Source: Anaeromusa acidaminophila DSM 3853 (GTDB lineage: Bacteria; Bacillota; Negativicutes; Anaeromusales; Anaeromusaceae). Taken from it: 64,000 nt of DNA. This document shows, piece by piece, positions 53,787 to 62,836 of this stretch (position 1 is the first letter of the stretch; every line of letters starts with the position of its first letter). The stretch is taken from NCBI RefSeq assembly GCF_000374545.1, contig NZ_KB894582.1, forward strand, positions 124,001 through 188,000. The letters run 5' to 3'. The notes below the pieces were generated by a model, which was not told where the DNA came from, made no database searches, and saw only the letters and a program-made list of their open reading frames with translations. A program made the position numbers and the translations under genes.

Positions 53787-54659
53787 ATGAAACTAGGATT
53801 TATTGGTTTTGGCGAAGTTGGTTTTGAAATGGCCACTGGCTTTAAGGGAGAAGGCTTGGAAGGCATTTTGGCGTATGACGTTATGCAAGGACATCCGCAG
53901 TTTGGGGCGCTTTTGCAAGAGCGAGTGGCAAAGTCAGGGGTAACCCTTGTGGCGGCTCCGGAAGACGTTTTGAGCCAAGTGGATGTAGTCATTGTGGCAG
54001 TTCCTGGCGATAAGGCTCTTGAGACGGCGAAAGGACTGAAAAAAGATTTGAAAGCCGGCTTATTGTATGTGGATGTGTCGGCCTCGTCCCCGGATGTCAA
54101 AAAGAAGATTGATGCCGAAGTAAAGGATTTGGGCGTGGACTTTGTTGACGGGGCCATGCTGGGTTCGCTGCCGCTGTACAAGCATAAAGTGCCGACCTTG
54201 ATTAGCGGTCAAGGCAAAGATCGCTTGGCGGAAGTGATGGCGCCATACCATATGAAGCTGGAAAAAATCAGCGACGTACCTGGTGAGGCGACGGCGATCA
54301 AGTTGATTCGCAGCATCTTTATGAAAGGGCTGCCGGCTTTGTTTGTCGAGGTGTTGGAAGCGGCGTCGCAAATGAAGGTGGATCACTTGGTGCTTCAATC
54401 GCTGGCGGGAACCATGAACGCTTGTCCCTTTGAAGAAACCTTTAACCGTTTGGTTACAGGCAGCGCGGTTCATGCGGCAAGACGGGCCCATGAAATGCTC
54501 AACGTAATGGAAATGCTTAACGGTCTTCATATTAAACCGACGATGGCTCAAGCTACTCATGAAAGATTAAATTGGCTAGCTTCGAAAAATATCAAAGAAA
54601 AATTTAACGGCAAAACGCCTGCAACTTGGCAAGAGGTAGTTACAGCTTGGCAGGAGTAA
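53787..54659 (+). CDS. NAD(P)-dependent dehydrogenase, 6-phosphogluconate/3-hydroxyisobutyrate type
   Basis: This 290-residue protein has a Rossmann fold from the start (GFIGFGEVGFEMA, GxGxxG), DVVIVAVPGD, and a C-terminal helical domain of the DUF1932 kind with GEATAIKLIRSIFMKG, carrying the Lys seen in beta-hydroxyacid dehydrogenases. It probably oxidises a beta-hydroxyacid intermediate or reduces its ketone. The ATG at 53787 follows AAGGAGGATATAATA. Confidence 0.83.
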   Translation: MKLGFIGFGEVGFEMATGFKGEGLEGILAYDVMQGHPQFGALLQERVAKSGVTLVAAPEDVLSQVDVVIVAVPGDKALETAKGLKKDLKAGLLYVDVSASSPDVKKKIDAEVKDLGVDFVDGAMLGSLPLYKHKVPTLISGQGKDRLAEVMAPYHMKLEKISDVPGEATAIKLIRSIFMKGLPALFVEVLEAASQMKVDHLVLQSLAGTMNACPFEETFNRLVTGSAVHAARRAHEMLNVMEMLNGLHIKPTMAQATHERLNWLASKNIKEKFNGKTPATWQEVVTAWQE

Positions 54660-54695
54660 GATAAACGGGTTGGCGGAAGCGAGCGGGAGGTATCT

Positions 54696-56153
54696 ATGGC
54701 GGAAGTTGTTCAAAAGAAATCAGGAATTGGTTATTGGCGCAAGCAAATTGGCATGCCTTTGACAATTGTGCTGTTTACGGCGGTTCTTCTTATGCCGACG
54801 CCCGAAGGCTTGACAGAGGCGGGGCAAAATGCGCTGGCCATTTTAGTAGGGCTCATGACCTTGTATCTAACAGAACCGGTGGAATTAACAGTGGCAAGCT
54901 TAATGGTACTGCCGGCGGCTGTATTGTTGAAGCTGGGGTCCACTACGCAGGTGTTGGCCGACTTTGCAACATCACCCATTTTTCTGCTCATTGGAGCGAC
55001 GATGCTGGCGGCGGCCATGGAAAAGACCCGCTTAGCGGAACGCTTTACGTATTGGCTGCTGGACCGTATTGGCTGTTCGGCGCGCAATATTACGCTGGGC
55101 GTTACGATTGCCAATATTGCCTTGGCCTTTATGGTTCCGTCGACAACGGCTCGTACGGCGATACTGCTGCCGATTTGCTTGGCGATTATCGCTTTGTACA
55201 AAAAAGCAAATGAAGGGGATCTAAAGGAAGGTCGCTCTGTTTTTGCGGTCAATTTGTTGCTGACCTTGGCCTTTACGAATTCAAGTATTTCTCCGGGAAT
55301 TCTCACGGCGACCGTGCCCAATCCCATTACTGTCGATTTTATCGCTAAAGCCAGCGGCGTAACCATTGGTTACATGGATTGGCTGATGTACGGCTTGCCG
55401 CCTGCACTTGTTATGACGTTTTTTACCTGGTGGTTTTTGCGTAAGGTGTTCAAGCCGGAGCATGAGACCATCCCAGGCGGTGTAGAGCACATCCGCTCCA
55501 GTTTGAAAGCGATGGGGCCAATATCCAGCGCCGAATGGCGAACCTTAAGCGTATTTGTTCTGGTAGTGGCTTTGTGGGCTACAGGCGATATTACCAAGAT
55601 TGATACAACCATTGCCTGTTATCTGGGGGTTTGCCTGCTCTTTATGCCGAAGTTCGGCGTAATCACTTGGAAGGACACTAACCGAGATTCTGCTTATCAC
55701 ATTTTGATGATGAGCGGCGGAGCCTTGGCGATGGGGCACTTTCTGATGAAGACCGGCGCTGCGAAATGGCTGGCCTTTAAGGTCTTCAGCTCGTTGGGAT
55801 TGGTTGGCGCCTCCTCGTTTGTGGTGATTGCCTTTGTAATGTTTATTGTACAGTACTCGCGTTTTGGCTTCTTTGGTACCACTGGCCTAACGGTGCTGTT
55901 TATGCCCATTATTGTCGCCTTGGCGGCAGAAGCAGGCTTGCCGGCAGCGGCGTTGGCCATGCCTACCGGTATGCTGATTGGCGGCTTTCCCTTCTTGATG
56001 TTTTACAATACCTTATCGAATATTTTGGTTTTGGGAACTGGCATGGTTACGGTAGGCGACTTTCCCAAGATTGGCGGCATGCTTTGCTTTGTAGGCGTCG
56101 TTCTCTATACCGTAGTTGCGGCAACCTACTGGCGCTGGCTGGGACTTTTTTGA
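54696..56153 (+). CDS. DASS-family anion transporter, second of two in the cluster
   Basis: This 485-residue protein has about 12 TM segments with MPTPEGLTEAGQNALAILVG, FMVPSTTARTAILLPICLA (first site) and VQYSRFGFFGTTGLTVLF (second-site region). It differs clearly from the carrier at 52327, so the pair is not a simple duplication; they may handle substrate and product. It ends 16 nt before the hydroxyacid dehydrogenase gene. Confidence 0.87.
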   Translation: MAEVVQKKSGIGYWRKQIGMPLTIVLFTAVLLMPTPEGLTEAGQNALAILVGLMTLYLTEPVELTVASLMVLPAAVLLKLGSTTQVLADFATSPIFLLIGATMLAAAMEKTRLAERFTYWLLDRIGCSARNITLGVTIANIALAFMVPSTTARTAILLPICLAIIALYKKANEGDLKEGRSVFAVNLLLTLAFTNSSISPGILTATVPNPITVDFIAKASGVTIGYMDWLMYGLPPALVMTFFTWWFLRKVFKPEHETIPGGVEHIRSSLKAMGPISSAEWRTLSVFVLVVALWATGDITKIDTTIACYLGVCLLFMPKFGVITWKDTNRDSAYHILMMSGGALAMGHFLMKTGAAKWLAFKVFSSLGLVGASSFVVIAFVMFIVQYSRFGFFGTTGLTVLFMPIIVALAAEAGLPAAALAMPTGMLIGGFPFLMFYNTLSNILVLGTGMVTVGDFPKIGGMLCFVGVVLYTVVAATYWRWLGLF

Positions 56154-56169
56154 GTAAGGAGGATTCAGG

Positions 56170-57141
56170 ATGGAAATCATTGCTTTAACGGGAACCTATG
56201 ACGCTGAAATACAGGATATGCTGAAGCAATTAACACCCGCAGGCTTTCAGTTGAAACTAATTTCTTCAGCCAATGAGTATGATCAATTAGCCGATGCAAA
56301 CTATGTTATTCTGCGCATCTTGAGCTTGGGAGAAACCGATATAGAGCGTATTCCTAATCTGAAGTTGATTCAAAGATGGGGCGTAGGTTTTGACAAAGTA
56401 GATGTAAAAGCGGCCGGAGCGCATAACGTCCAAGTGGCAATCACGCCGGGCATGAACGCGGCTTCCGTGTCGGAGATGGCGGTACTCTTGATGCTGGCGG
56501 TATATCGGCAGTTGGTCGGGCTGCATCAAAATGTAGTGGCAGGCAAATGGCAGGAAGGCGCCTGGGGCAGCAGCTCCTATACCTTGGAAAACAAGCGCGT
56601 AGGCTTGGTAGGATTAGGGGCCATCGGCAAATTAGTGGCTAAAAAAGTACAAGGTTTTGGAGCGCAAGTGTACTATTATGATGTGTTCCGTTTGCCGGCA
56701 GAGGAAGAGAAAAAACTGGATTTGGTGTATCTGGAAAAGGAGGAGCTTCTTAAAACCTCGGATGTTATCAGCTTGCACGTGCCTTTAAATGAAGGAACGC
56801 GGCATATGATTGATAAAGCCGCCTTGGCGTTGATGAAACCGACGGCCATTTTGATTAATACAGCTCGCGGCGCCCTTATCAATGAAGCGGACTTGGTAGA
56901 AGCCCTGCAAAGCGGGGAGATTTTGGGCGCTGGCTTGGATTGTTTGGAAAAAGAACCGGCCGGGACTGATAATCCGTTGTTTTGGCAAGAGCGTGTGATT
57001 GTTACGCCTCATATGGGGGGCAGCACGAGAGATATCAATTTGGCCATGGCTAAACGCTGCATGGAAAACATCGTTAAAGTCAGCCGGGGAATTACCTTAG
57101 AGAAACCGGATTTGGTGAATGCAGAGTATTTGGCGAGATAG
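56170..57141 (+). CDS. D-2-hydroxyacid dehydrogenase, phosphoglycerate dehydrogenase type
   Basis: This 323-residue NAD-dependent enzyme has GLVGLGAIGKLVAKK (GxGxxG), LINTARGALINEADL with the substrate Arg, the Glu in CLEKEPAG and the catalytic His in VTPHMGG. It interconverts a D-2-hydroxyacid and a 2-oxoacid. It has no C-terminal ACT domain, unlike many SerA proteins, so a catabolic role is more likely. Confidence 0.9.
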   Translation: MEIIALTGTYDAEIQDMLKQLTPAGFQLKLISSANEYDQLADANYVILRILSLGETDIERIPNLKLIQRWGVGFDKVDVKAAGAHNVQVAITPGMNAASVSEMAVLLMLAVYRQLVGLHQNVVAGKWQEGAWGSSSYTLENKRVGLVGLGAIGKLVAKKVQGFGAQVYYYDVFRLPAEEEKKLDLVYLEKEELLKTSDVISLHVPLNEGTRHMIDKAALALMKPTAILINTARGALINEADLVEALQSGEILGAGLDCLEKEPAGTDNPLFWQERVIVTPHMGGSTRDINLAMAKRCMENIVKVSRGITLEKPDLVNAEYLAR

Positions 57142-57195
57142 CTTACCGTCAATACGATAAAAACTTTTAATTTATCAAAGAAAAGAGGAATTACT

Positions 57196-57888
57196 ATGTC
57201 AAACGTTGGTTGCAGAGTGTATTTGAAAGTAAATCGTCCGGATGCAAAGTTGGTTCGTGAATTTCAGGGCTTGCCGGTGGCGAATATTGCAGATGAAATG
57301 AACCGCTTTTTCTGCATGGACCAAAGAATCAAGCCCTTTAATACGAAACCTCTTTTAGGTACTGCCTTTACGGTAAAAGCGCGAATTGGTGATAATCTGA
57401 TGCTGCATAAAGCCTTAGAATTAGCCCAACCCGGGGATGTCATTATTGTCGACGCCCAAGGTGATATTGCCAACGCCATTACCGGGGAAATCATGATGAC
57501 CCAAGCGGCTGTGAATGGTTTAGCCGGCGTAGTCATTGACGGCGCTATTCGCGACTCGGAAGCCATGCAGGATCTGGACATGCCAGTCTATGCGGCAGGA
57601 GTTCAGCCCAAAGGCCCATATAAAGACGGCCCGGGAGAAATCAATGTTCCTGTCAGCTGCGGCGGCGTAGTCGTAAATCCGGGAGATATTATTGTCGGAG
57701 ACCAAGACGGTATTGTTGTGATTAGCCCGGCTGATGCGCCGGTAGTATTGGAAAAAGCCAAAGCGAAACTGGCCAAAGAACAGGCGATCATTCAAGGCAT
57801 TAAAGACCGCGTCCCGCGCGACAAGTCTTGGGTAGGCAAATCGCTGGAAAAAATCAGCTGTGAAATTATTGACGATTATTGCAACTAA
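57196..57888 (+). CDS. RraA-family aldolase, HMG/CHA aldolase-like
   Basis: This 230-residue protein has ANIADEMNRFF, a GDNLMLHKALELAQPGDVIIV segment and the RraA signature AGVVIDGAIRDSEAM. Class II members of the family cleave 4-hydroxy-4-methyl-2-oxoglutarate or 4-carboxy-4-hydroxy-2-oxoadipate to pyruvate plus pyruvate or oxaloacetate; others only bind RNase E. Metabolic neighbours favour the aldolase role. The ATG is preceded by AAAGAGGAATTACT. Confidence 0.87.
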   Translation: MSNVGCRVYLKVNRPDAKLVREFQGLPVANIADEMNRFFCMDQRIKPFNTKPLLGTAFTVKARIGDNLMLHKALELAQPGDVIIVDAQGDIANAITGEIMMTQAAVNGLAGVVIDGAIRDSEAMQDLDMPVYAAGVQPKGPYKDGPGEINVPVSCGGVVVNPGDIIVGDQDGIVVISPADAPVVLEKAKAKLAKEQAIIQGIKDRVPRDKSWVGKSLEKISCEIIDDYCN

Positions 57889-57926
57889 GCGATCCTGCTG
57901 ATGGAAAATAGCTGGGAGGGTGAGAA

Positions 57927-58898
57927 ATGACTGGCAAAACGATTTCGCGAAGGTCTTTTCTGGGCGGTATGGTGGGCTGCGCCGTAGGCACGGTTTTGGG
58001 AGCGCAGGTTCCGGTGCAAGCGGCACAGCTTTTGGCTGCGGGACAAAAGGTGCCCCATTCCGCCGGTACGGCGGGGCCGAATTTTAAAATGCCCCTGCAT
58101 GCCACCGATTGTCATCATCATATCTATGACGCGCGCTATCCGTTGGCGCCGGGAGCCGTACTCACGCCTCCCGATGCGACGGTAGCCGAGTATCGATTGC
58201 TGCAGCAGCGGTTGGGGATCATGCGCCACGTGATTGTGCAGCCTTCTACCTATGGCGTTGATAATAGCTTGCTGGTGGATTCTTTGAAAGAGTTTGGCCT
58301 AGAAACCGCGCGGGGCATTGCGGTGGTTGACACCAAGGTAAAGGATCAAGAACTGCATAAACTCAATGCAGCTGGAGTTAGAGGGATTCGTTTCAATTTC
58401 TCCATTGCCAAAGGGGTCACCGATGTTGGCATGGTGCTTCCTTTAGCGCGCAGAATCCATGAGTTGGGCTGGCATGTGCAAGTGGTTGCCAAAGCCGATC
58501 AAATTGTCAAAGAGCAGGCGATTTGGGAAAAGATACCTTGTCCTATTGTCTTTGATCATTTAGGACATGTCCCGCGCGTGACGCATGCTGCCTTCAATGT
58601 TATTTTGGCGATGCTGCAGCAGAAAAAATGCTGGGTCAAATTGTCAGGCGCGTATATTTTGTCGAAAACAGGGGCTCCTTCCTATATGGATCGCTACGCC
58701 GTAGCCAAGGCGTATGTAGATACGGCTCCAGATCAGGTGGTTTGGGGCAGCGATTGGCCGCACCCTACGGCAGCGGCGGACAAGAAGCCGGATGATGCTG
58801 TTTTGCTGAATTTGCTGGCGGATTGGGCTCCTGAGAAAAGCGTGAGAAAACGCATTTTAGTGGACAATCCAGCTCGGTTATATGGCTTTTCGAAATAG
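57927..58898 (+). CDS. Tat-exported amidohydrolase, pyrone-dicarboxylate lactonase-like
   Basis: This 323-residue protein begins with a twin-arginine signal, ISRRSFLGGMVGCAVG, cleaved near VQAAQ. The rest is an amidohydrolase-2 TIM barrel: ATDCHHHIYDARYPL (HxH), IVQPSTYGVDN, GIRFNFS, VFDHLGHVPR and the C-terminal WGSDWPHP with the metal or catalytic Asp. This is closest to LigI-type lactonases and related hydrolases, which are normally cytoplasmic. Export implies that the lactone or ester is opened outside the inner membrane before uptake (inference). Confidence 0.85.
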   Translation: MTGKTISRRSFLGGMVGCAVGTVLGAQVPVQAAQLLAAGQKVPHSAGTAGPNFKMPLHATDCHHHIYDARYPLAPGAVLTPPDATVAEYRLLQQRLGIMRHVIVQPSTYGVDNSLLVDSLKEFGLETARGIAVVDTKVKDQELHKLNAAGVRGIRFNFSIAKGVTDVGMVLPLARRIHELGWHVQVVAKADQIVKEQAIWEKIPCPIVFDHLGHVPRVTHAAFNVILAMLQQKKCWVKLSGAYILSKTGAPSYMDRYAVAKAYVDTAPDQVVWGSDWPHPTAAADKKPDDAVLLNLLADWAPEKSVRKRILVDNPARLYGFSK

Positions 58899-58940
58899 AT
58901 GCTTTTGTAAATTGGACGTGTAGTATGTGAGGAGGATATG

Positions 58941-59141
58941 ATGGCTGCAAATATAACCATTTTGAATGAGCGCTGCAAGGGATGTAATATTTGTGCTTCC
59001 TTTTGCCCAAAACATATCTTAGAACTTGATAGTCTGGGGAAAATATCAGTGAAAAACGAAGCTGACTGCATTCTGTGCGGTCAATGCGAACTTCGGTGCC
59101 CCGACTATGCAATTTACGTGGAAAAGAAGGTGGAAGCATGA
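58941..59141 (+). CDS. korD: 2-oxoacid:ferredoxin oxidoreductase delta subunit (ferredoxin)
   Basis: This 66-residue two-cluster ferredoxin has CKGCNICASFCP and CILCGQCELRCP, the two CxxCxxCxxxCP motifs. It delivers electrons from the KorAB core. The second of two adjacent ATGs (58941) is better spaced from GGAGG. It overlaps korA by 4 nt. Confidence 0.93.
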   Translation: MAANITILNERCKGCNICASFCPKHILELDSLGKISVKNEADCILCGQCELRCPDYAIYVEKKVEA

Positions 59142-60286
59142 GTAAGGCTCAGCTTATTCAAGGAAATGAAGCGTGCGCCTTAGGCGCTTTGGCGGCAGGC
59201 GTACGTTTCTTTGGCGGCTATCCCATTACTCCGTCAACGGAAATTGCGGAAAAAATGGCCAAAGACTTGCCTGCAGTAGGCGGGACTTTTATTCAGATGG
59301 AAGATGAAATTGCCGGGATGGCAGTGGTCCTCGGGGCCGCCTTGGCCGGGAAGAAAGTGCTTACGGCCACCTCGGGCCCCGGTTTTTCTTTGAAACAGGA
59401 ATTGATTGGCTATGGCGTGCTGGCGGAAGTGCCGGCAGTTATTGTGAATGTGCAGCGCGTGGGCCCGTCGACAGGACAGCCGACGGCTCCCTCGCAGGGG
59501 GATGTAATGCAGGCGCGCTGGGGAACCCATGGGGATCATCCAATGATTGCCCTGTCTCCTTGGACGGTTCATGAAGCCTTTACGGTTACTGTGAAAGCGG
59601 TAAATTATGCGGAACGCTTTCGCACGCCTGTCATCGTGCTGCTTGATGAAGTGGTGGGACATATGCGGGAACGCGTGGAATTGCCGACAGAAGATGAAAT
59701 TGAAATCTATCCGCGCCGCAAGCCGTCTTGCACGCGAGAGCAAGGATATCAGCCCTATCGTCCCATGGAGGATCTGGTGCCGAATCCGGCTGACTTTGGC
59801 ACGGGAAATCGCATTCATGTAACCGGCTTGGTGCATGATGAGACAGGCTTTCCTTCGGGCAATGCCAAGCTGACCGAAGAAGTAACGAACCGTTTGCATC
59901 AAAAAATTATGCAGGTCCAAGACGAGATTACGCATTATGACTCGTTCTTTATGGATGATGCGGAGATCGCGGTTGTCGCCTACGGCGGCACGGCCAGAAC
60001 GGCGTATGCGGCGGTAGAAGCGGCCCGTCAAAAAGGCGTAAAAGTGGGTATGGTTCGCTTGATGACAATCTGGCCTTTTGCCGATAAAATTATTCGCGAA
60101 GTCGGCGCAAACGTAAAAGCTATTCTGGTACCGGAAATGAATTACGGACAGCTTGTGCATGAAGTAGAGCGTGCTGTAGCGGGGCAAGCGCAAGTCGTAT
60201 CCTTGCCAAAATATAATACGGAAATTTTCACCCCTGGCGAAATTGGCCAGGCCATTGAAAAATTGCATCAGGAGGTGGCGAAATGA
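59138..60286 (+). CDS. korA: 2-oxoglutarate-type ferredoxin oxidoreductase alpha subunit
   Basis: This 382-residue protein has FGGYPITPSTEIAEKM, GAALAGKKVLTATSGPGFSL and the C-terminal domain GGTARTAYAAVEAARQKG. With KorB it oxidatively decarboxylates a 2-oxoacid to acyl-CoA, reducing ferredoxin. Sequence alone cannot fix whether 2-oxoglutarate or a related acid is the natural substrate. The ATG at 59138 overlaps the korD stop. Confidence 0.92.
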   Translation: MSKAQLIQGNEACALGALAAGVRFFGGYPITPSTEIAEKMAKDLPAVGGTFIQMEDEIAGMAVVLGAALAGKKVLTATSGPGFSLKQELIGYGVLAEVPAVIVNVQRVGPSTGQPTAPSQGDVMQARWGTHGDHPMIALSPWTVHEAFTVTVKAVNYAERFRTPVIVLLDEVVGHMRERVELPTEDEIEIYPRRKPSCTREQGYQPYRPMEDLVPNPADFGTGNRIHVTGLVHDETGFPSGNAKLTEEVTNRLHQKIMQVQDEITHYDSFFMDDAEIAVVAYGGTARTAYAAVEAARQKGVKVGMVRLMTIWPFADKIIREVGANVKAILVPEMNYGQLVHEVERAVAGQAQVVSLPKYNTEIFTPGEIGQAIEKLHQEVAK

Positions 60287-61098
60287 GAAGCTACGAAAAA
60301 TATTTTCGTGTAAACAGGCTGCCGCATATCTGGTGCCCTGGCTGTGGCAACGGCATTGCGATGAAAGCCATTGCGCGCGCCATTGAAGAAAAAGGGCTGG
60401 AACAAGACAAAACAGTCATTGTCTCGGGGATCGGCTGCTCGTCACGGGCTTCCGGCTATATGAATTTTGATACGCTGCATACGGCTCATGGCCGGGCGAT
60501 TCCTTTTGCCACAGGCATTAAGCTGGCCAATCCGGAACTGAATGTCATTGTGATTACCGGCGACGGCGATTGCACGGCTATCGGAGGAAACCATTTTATT
60601 CATGGTATGCGGCGCAACATTGATTTGACGGTAGTTCTTTTCAACAATAACATCTACGGCATGACCGGAGGGCAGGCCTCGCCCTTGACTCCTTTAGACA
60701 AGAAAGCGACGACCGCGCCCTATGGCACGATCGACAAACCCTTTGATCCGTGCCTGTTGGCCCAAGCGGCTGGCGCCAGTTATGTAGCGCGGAGTACCGC
60801 GTATCATGTAAAACATTTAACAGATATGATCGGTAAAGGCATTGAAAATAAAGGTTTTTCTTTAGTTGAGGCCATAGTGCAGTGTCCTATCGGTTACGGA
60901 CGACGCAATAAGCTGGGAGATGCCTCGGCGATGCTGCGCTGGATGAATGAAAAAGCACTCATGATTGGGGCTTACGAAAAAATGAAACCCGAAGAACGCG
61001 AAGATCGCTTTCCGATCGGCGTACTTCATGAAGCGCCCCGCGCAGAGTATGCAGAAGAGTATGGAAAAGTAATTTCCCGTGCAGGAGGTGTACGGTAA
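60283..61098 (+). CDS. korB: 2-oxoglutarate-type ferredoxin oxidoreductase beta subunit
   Basis: This 271-residue thiamine-diphosphate subunit has WCPGCGNGIAMKAIARAIE, GIGCSSRASGYMNFDTLH and the ThDP/Mg site GDGDCTAIGGNH...NNNIYGMTGGQ. The length is typical. It overlaps korA by 4 nt and korC by 1 nt. Confidence 0.94.
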   Translation: MRSYEKYFRVNRLPHIWCPGCGNGIAMKAIARAIEEKGLEQDKTVIVSGIGCSSRASGYMNFDTLHTAHGRAIPFATGIKLANPELNVIVITGDGDCTAIGGNHFIHGMRRNIDLTVVLFNNNIYGMTGGQASPLTPLDKKATTAPYGTIDKPFDPCLLAQAAGASYVARSTAYHVKHLTDMIGKGIENKGFSLVEAIVQCPIGYGRRNKLGDASAMLRWMNEKALMIGAYEKMKPEEREDRFPIGVLHEAPRAEYAEEYGKVISRAGGVR

Positions 61099-61616
61099 TG
61101 CAGCAGATTCGATTATCAGGCTCCGGCGGACAAGGCGTTATCACGGCCGCCATCATATTGGCGGAAGCCGCTGTTATGGAAGGAAAAGAAGCCGTACAAT
61201 CCCAGTCCTATGGTCCGGAAGCCCGCGGCGGCGCTTCGAAAGCAGAAGTGATTTTAGCGGAATCCTTTATCTATCACCCGAAAGTAACCACGCCGGACAT
61301 TGTGCTGGCCATGACACAGCAAGCGGCGGATAAATATGCCGCCGATATTGAAAAGGATGGCTTGTTGATTATTGATGAGGATTTAGTACCTCAAGCGCCG
61401 AACCATCCTCGTCTCGTAAAAGTGCCGATAACCAGGCTGGCTGTCGACGAGTTGGGGAAGGACTTGTTTGCTAATATTATTGCTCTCGGCTTGCTTGTTA
61501 AAGCCTCGGGGCTGGTTTCGATGGAAACGGTGAAAGAAGCGGTTGCTAAACGCGTACCGCCGGCAACCATTGAGAAAAACATGAAAGCCTTACAAATCGG
61601 CTTTGACGGTATTTGA
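61098..61616 (+). CDS. korC: 2-oxoglutarate-type ferredoxin oxidoreductase gamma subunit
   Basis: This 172-residue protein has the usual opening IRLSGSGGQGVITAAIILAE and SQSYGPEARGGASKAEVI. It completes the korDABC enzyme and is the last gene of the long cluster. A perfect palindrome, TGCACAG / CTGTGCA (61656-61675), follows without a T run. Confidence 0.93.
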   Translation: MQQIRLSGSGGQGVITAAIILAEAAVMEGKEAVQSQSYGPEARGGASKAEVILAESFIYHPKVTTPDIVLAMTQQAADKYAADIEKDGLLIIDEDLVPQAPNHPRLVKVPITRLAVDELGKDLFANIIALGLLVKASGLVSMETVKEAVAKRVPPATIEKNMKALQIGFDGI

Positions 61617-61677
61617 AAATAGGCATAGATTCTTTCTGCCGTAAGGAAATGGCAATGCACAGGCCTTGCTGTGCAGC

Positions 61678-61699
61678 TGTAAATGAAATAAATTTTACA
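61678..61699. promoter_or_regulatory. candidate RpiR operator overlapping the rpiR -35
   Basis: TGTAAA (61678-61683) and TTTACA (61694-61699) form an inverted repeat; the right arm is itself the -35 box. GAAATAAATTTTACA is shared with the site at 49284-49298. Autorepression is a reasonable inference. Confidence 0.55.
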
Positions 61700-61722
61700 T
61701 TGCTAGCCATGATGCGTATAAT
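61694..61722 (+). promoter_or_regulatory. rpiR promoter
   Basis: TTTACA (61694-61699), a 17-bp spacer and TATAAT (61717-61722) lie 36 nt before the rpiR start. Confidence 0.65.
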
Positions 61723-61757
61723 TAAGCCAAATAGATACGTGAAATGGTGGGGTTACT

Positions 61758-62612
61758 ATGCAGAAAAATGTGTTGAATTTACTGGAAGATCAAATAGATT
61801 CGTTTACTGCTGCACAGCGCAAGGTTGGCGATTATATTTTAAAAAATCCAACCGAAGTGGCTTTTTTAACGGTTGAGCAATTAGCTGGGGCAACCAAAGT
61901 GAGCGTGGCGACAATCATGCGTTTGGCTTATGCCTTGCAATATACAGGATACTCTCAATTTCAGAAAGATTTGCAAGAGCTGGTTCGTGATAAAGTTGCT
62001 CCTTCAAGGAGATTTGAGAAGAATTTGGAACGTGTAGGAGATAACCAGTTACTTCTTGAGTGTGCCGCGATGCAAGTGAAAAACATTAATAAAACCGCCG
62101 AGTTCTTATCGGATGAAGCTTTGGAAAAGACGGTTTCTTTCTTGCTTGCAGCAAAAAACATCTATGTCATCGGTGTGCGTGGCAGCTTTCCCATGGCGCA
62201 TTATCTAAGTGACGGCTTAACTCGCTTAGGTACGGAATGCGAACTGATTTACCCTGAGTCGGTGCGGACGCAGTCCATTATGTCTAAATTGAACTCTGAG
62301 GATGTTGTGGTTGCCATTAGTCTGCCGCGCTATGCTAAACGGACCAATGAAATTAGTCGTATCGCCAGAGAAAAAGGCGCTAAAATCATCGCCATTACAG
62401 ATGGCTATTCTTCGCCGCTGGTGAGTCTGGCGGATGTCTTTTTGCCTTGCTCTTTCGAAAGTTTATCGTTTCAAAACTCACATATGGGTATTATGTTTGT
62501 CGTAGAATATTTAATTACGCGCTTGGGTATTCAACGCGGGGCCGCTGCTAAACGCGGCTTGGAAGAGATTGAAAAAATTATGCCTGAACTAGATTCGAAT
62601 GTATATAAATAA
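61758..62612 (+). CDS. RpiR-family transcriptional regulator
   Basis: This 284-residue protein has an N-terminal HTH_6 domain (about 1-80; FTAAQRKVGDYILKNP, LAGATKVSVATIMRLAYALQ) and a SIS sugar-phosphate-type domain (about 125-260; IYVIGVRGSFPMAHYLSDGL, DVVVAISLPRYAKRTNEISR). It binds a phosphorylated or acidic metabolite and controls catabolic genes. The shared motif at its promoter and that of the MFS gene points to local control of the cluster. Confidence 0.92.
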   Translation: MQKNVLNLLEDQIDSFTAAQRKVGDYILKNPTEVAFLTVEQLAGATKVSVATIMRLAYALQYTGYSQFQKDLQELVRDKVAPSRRFEKNLERVGDNQLLLECAAMQVKNINKTAEFLSDEALEKTVSFLLAAKNIYVIGVRGSFPMAHYLSDGLTRLGTECELIYPESVRTQSIMSKLNSEDVVVAISLPRYAKRTNEISRIAREKGAKIIAITDGYSSPLVSLADVFLPCSFESLSFQNSHMGIMFVVEYLITRLGIQRGAAAKRGLEEIEKIMPELDSNVYK

Positions 62613-62757
62613 GCCGTTGTTGCCCAAGCCTAATCGATATTTGTGAATGATTCCCCTCAACACGAGCATGCCTGGGCTTGGCTAGGGTATTCTATGTGTT
62701 TATGATAGTGCAGTGTTTGCTGGTATCTTTTGGAAGGGAACTGGCATTTGGATTGAT

Positions 62758-62788
62758 ACACCCATGGCAACATGGGTGTCCTTTTTTT
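62758..62788 (+). terminator. terminator after rpiR
   Basis: ACACCCATG / CATGGGTGT with a GCAA tetraloop, followed by CC and seven Ts. It lies about 50 nt before the next start, so it ends rpiR or attenuates the next gene. Confidence 0.88.
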
Positions 62789-62836
62789 ATATATGTTTTA
62801 AGAATAAATGGTGCGGTAGGTGAAGGGGATGATTTT

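Noticed and set aside
62678-62836. N-terminal extension of the DUF6282-like gene
   Set aside because: It would place a strong intrinsic terminator inside the coding region; the ATG at 62837 has an SD and matches the domain start.
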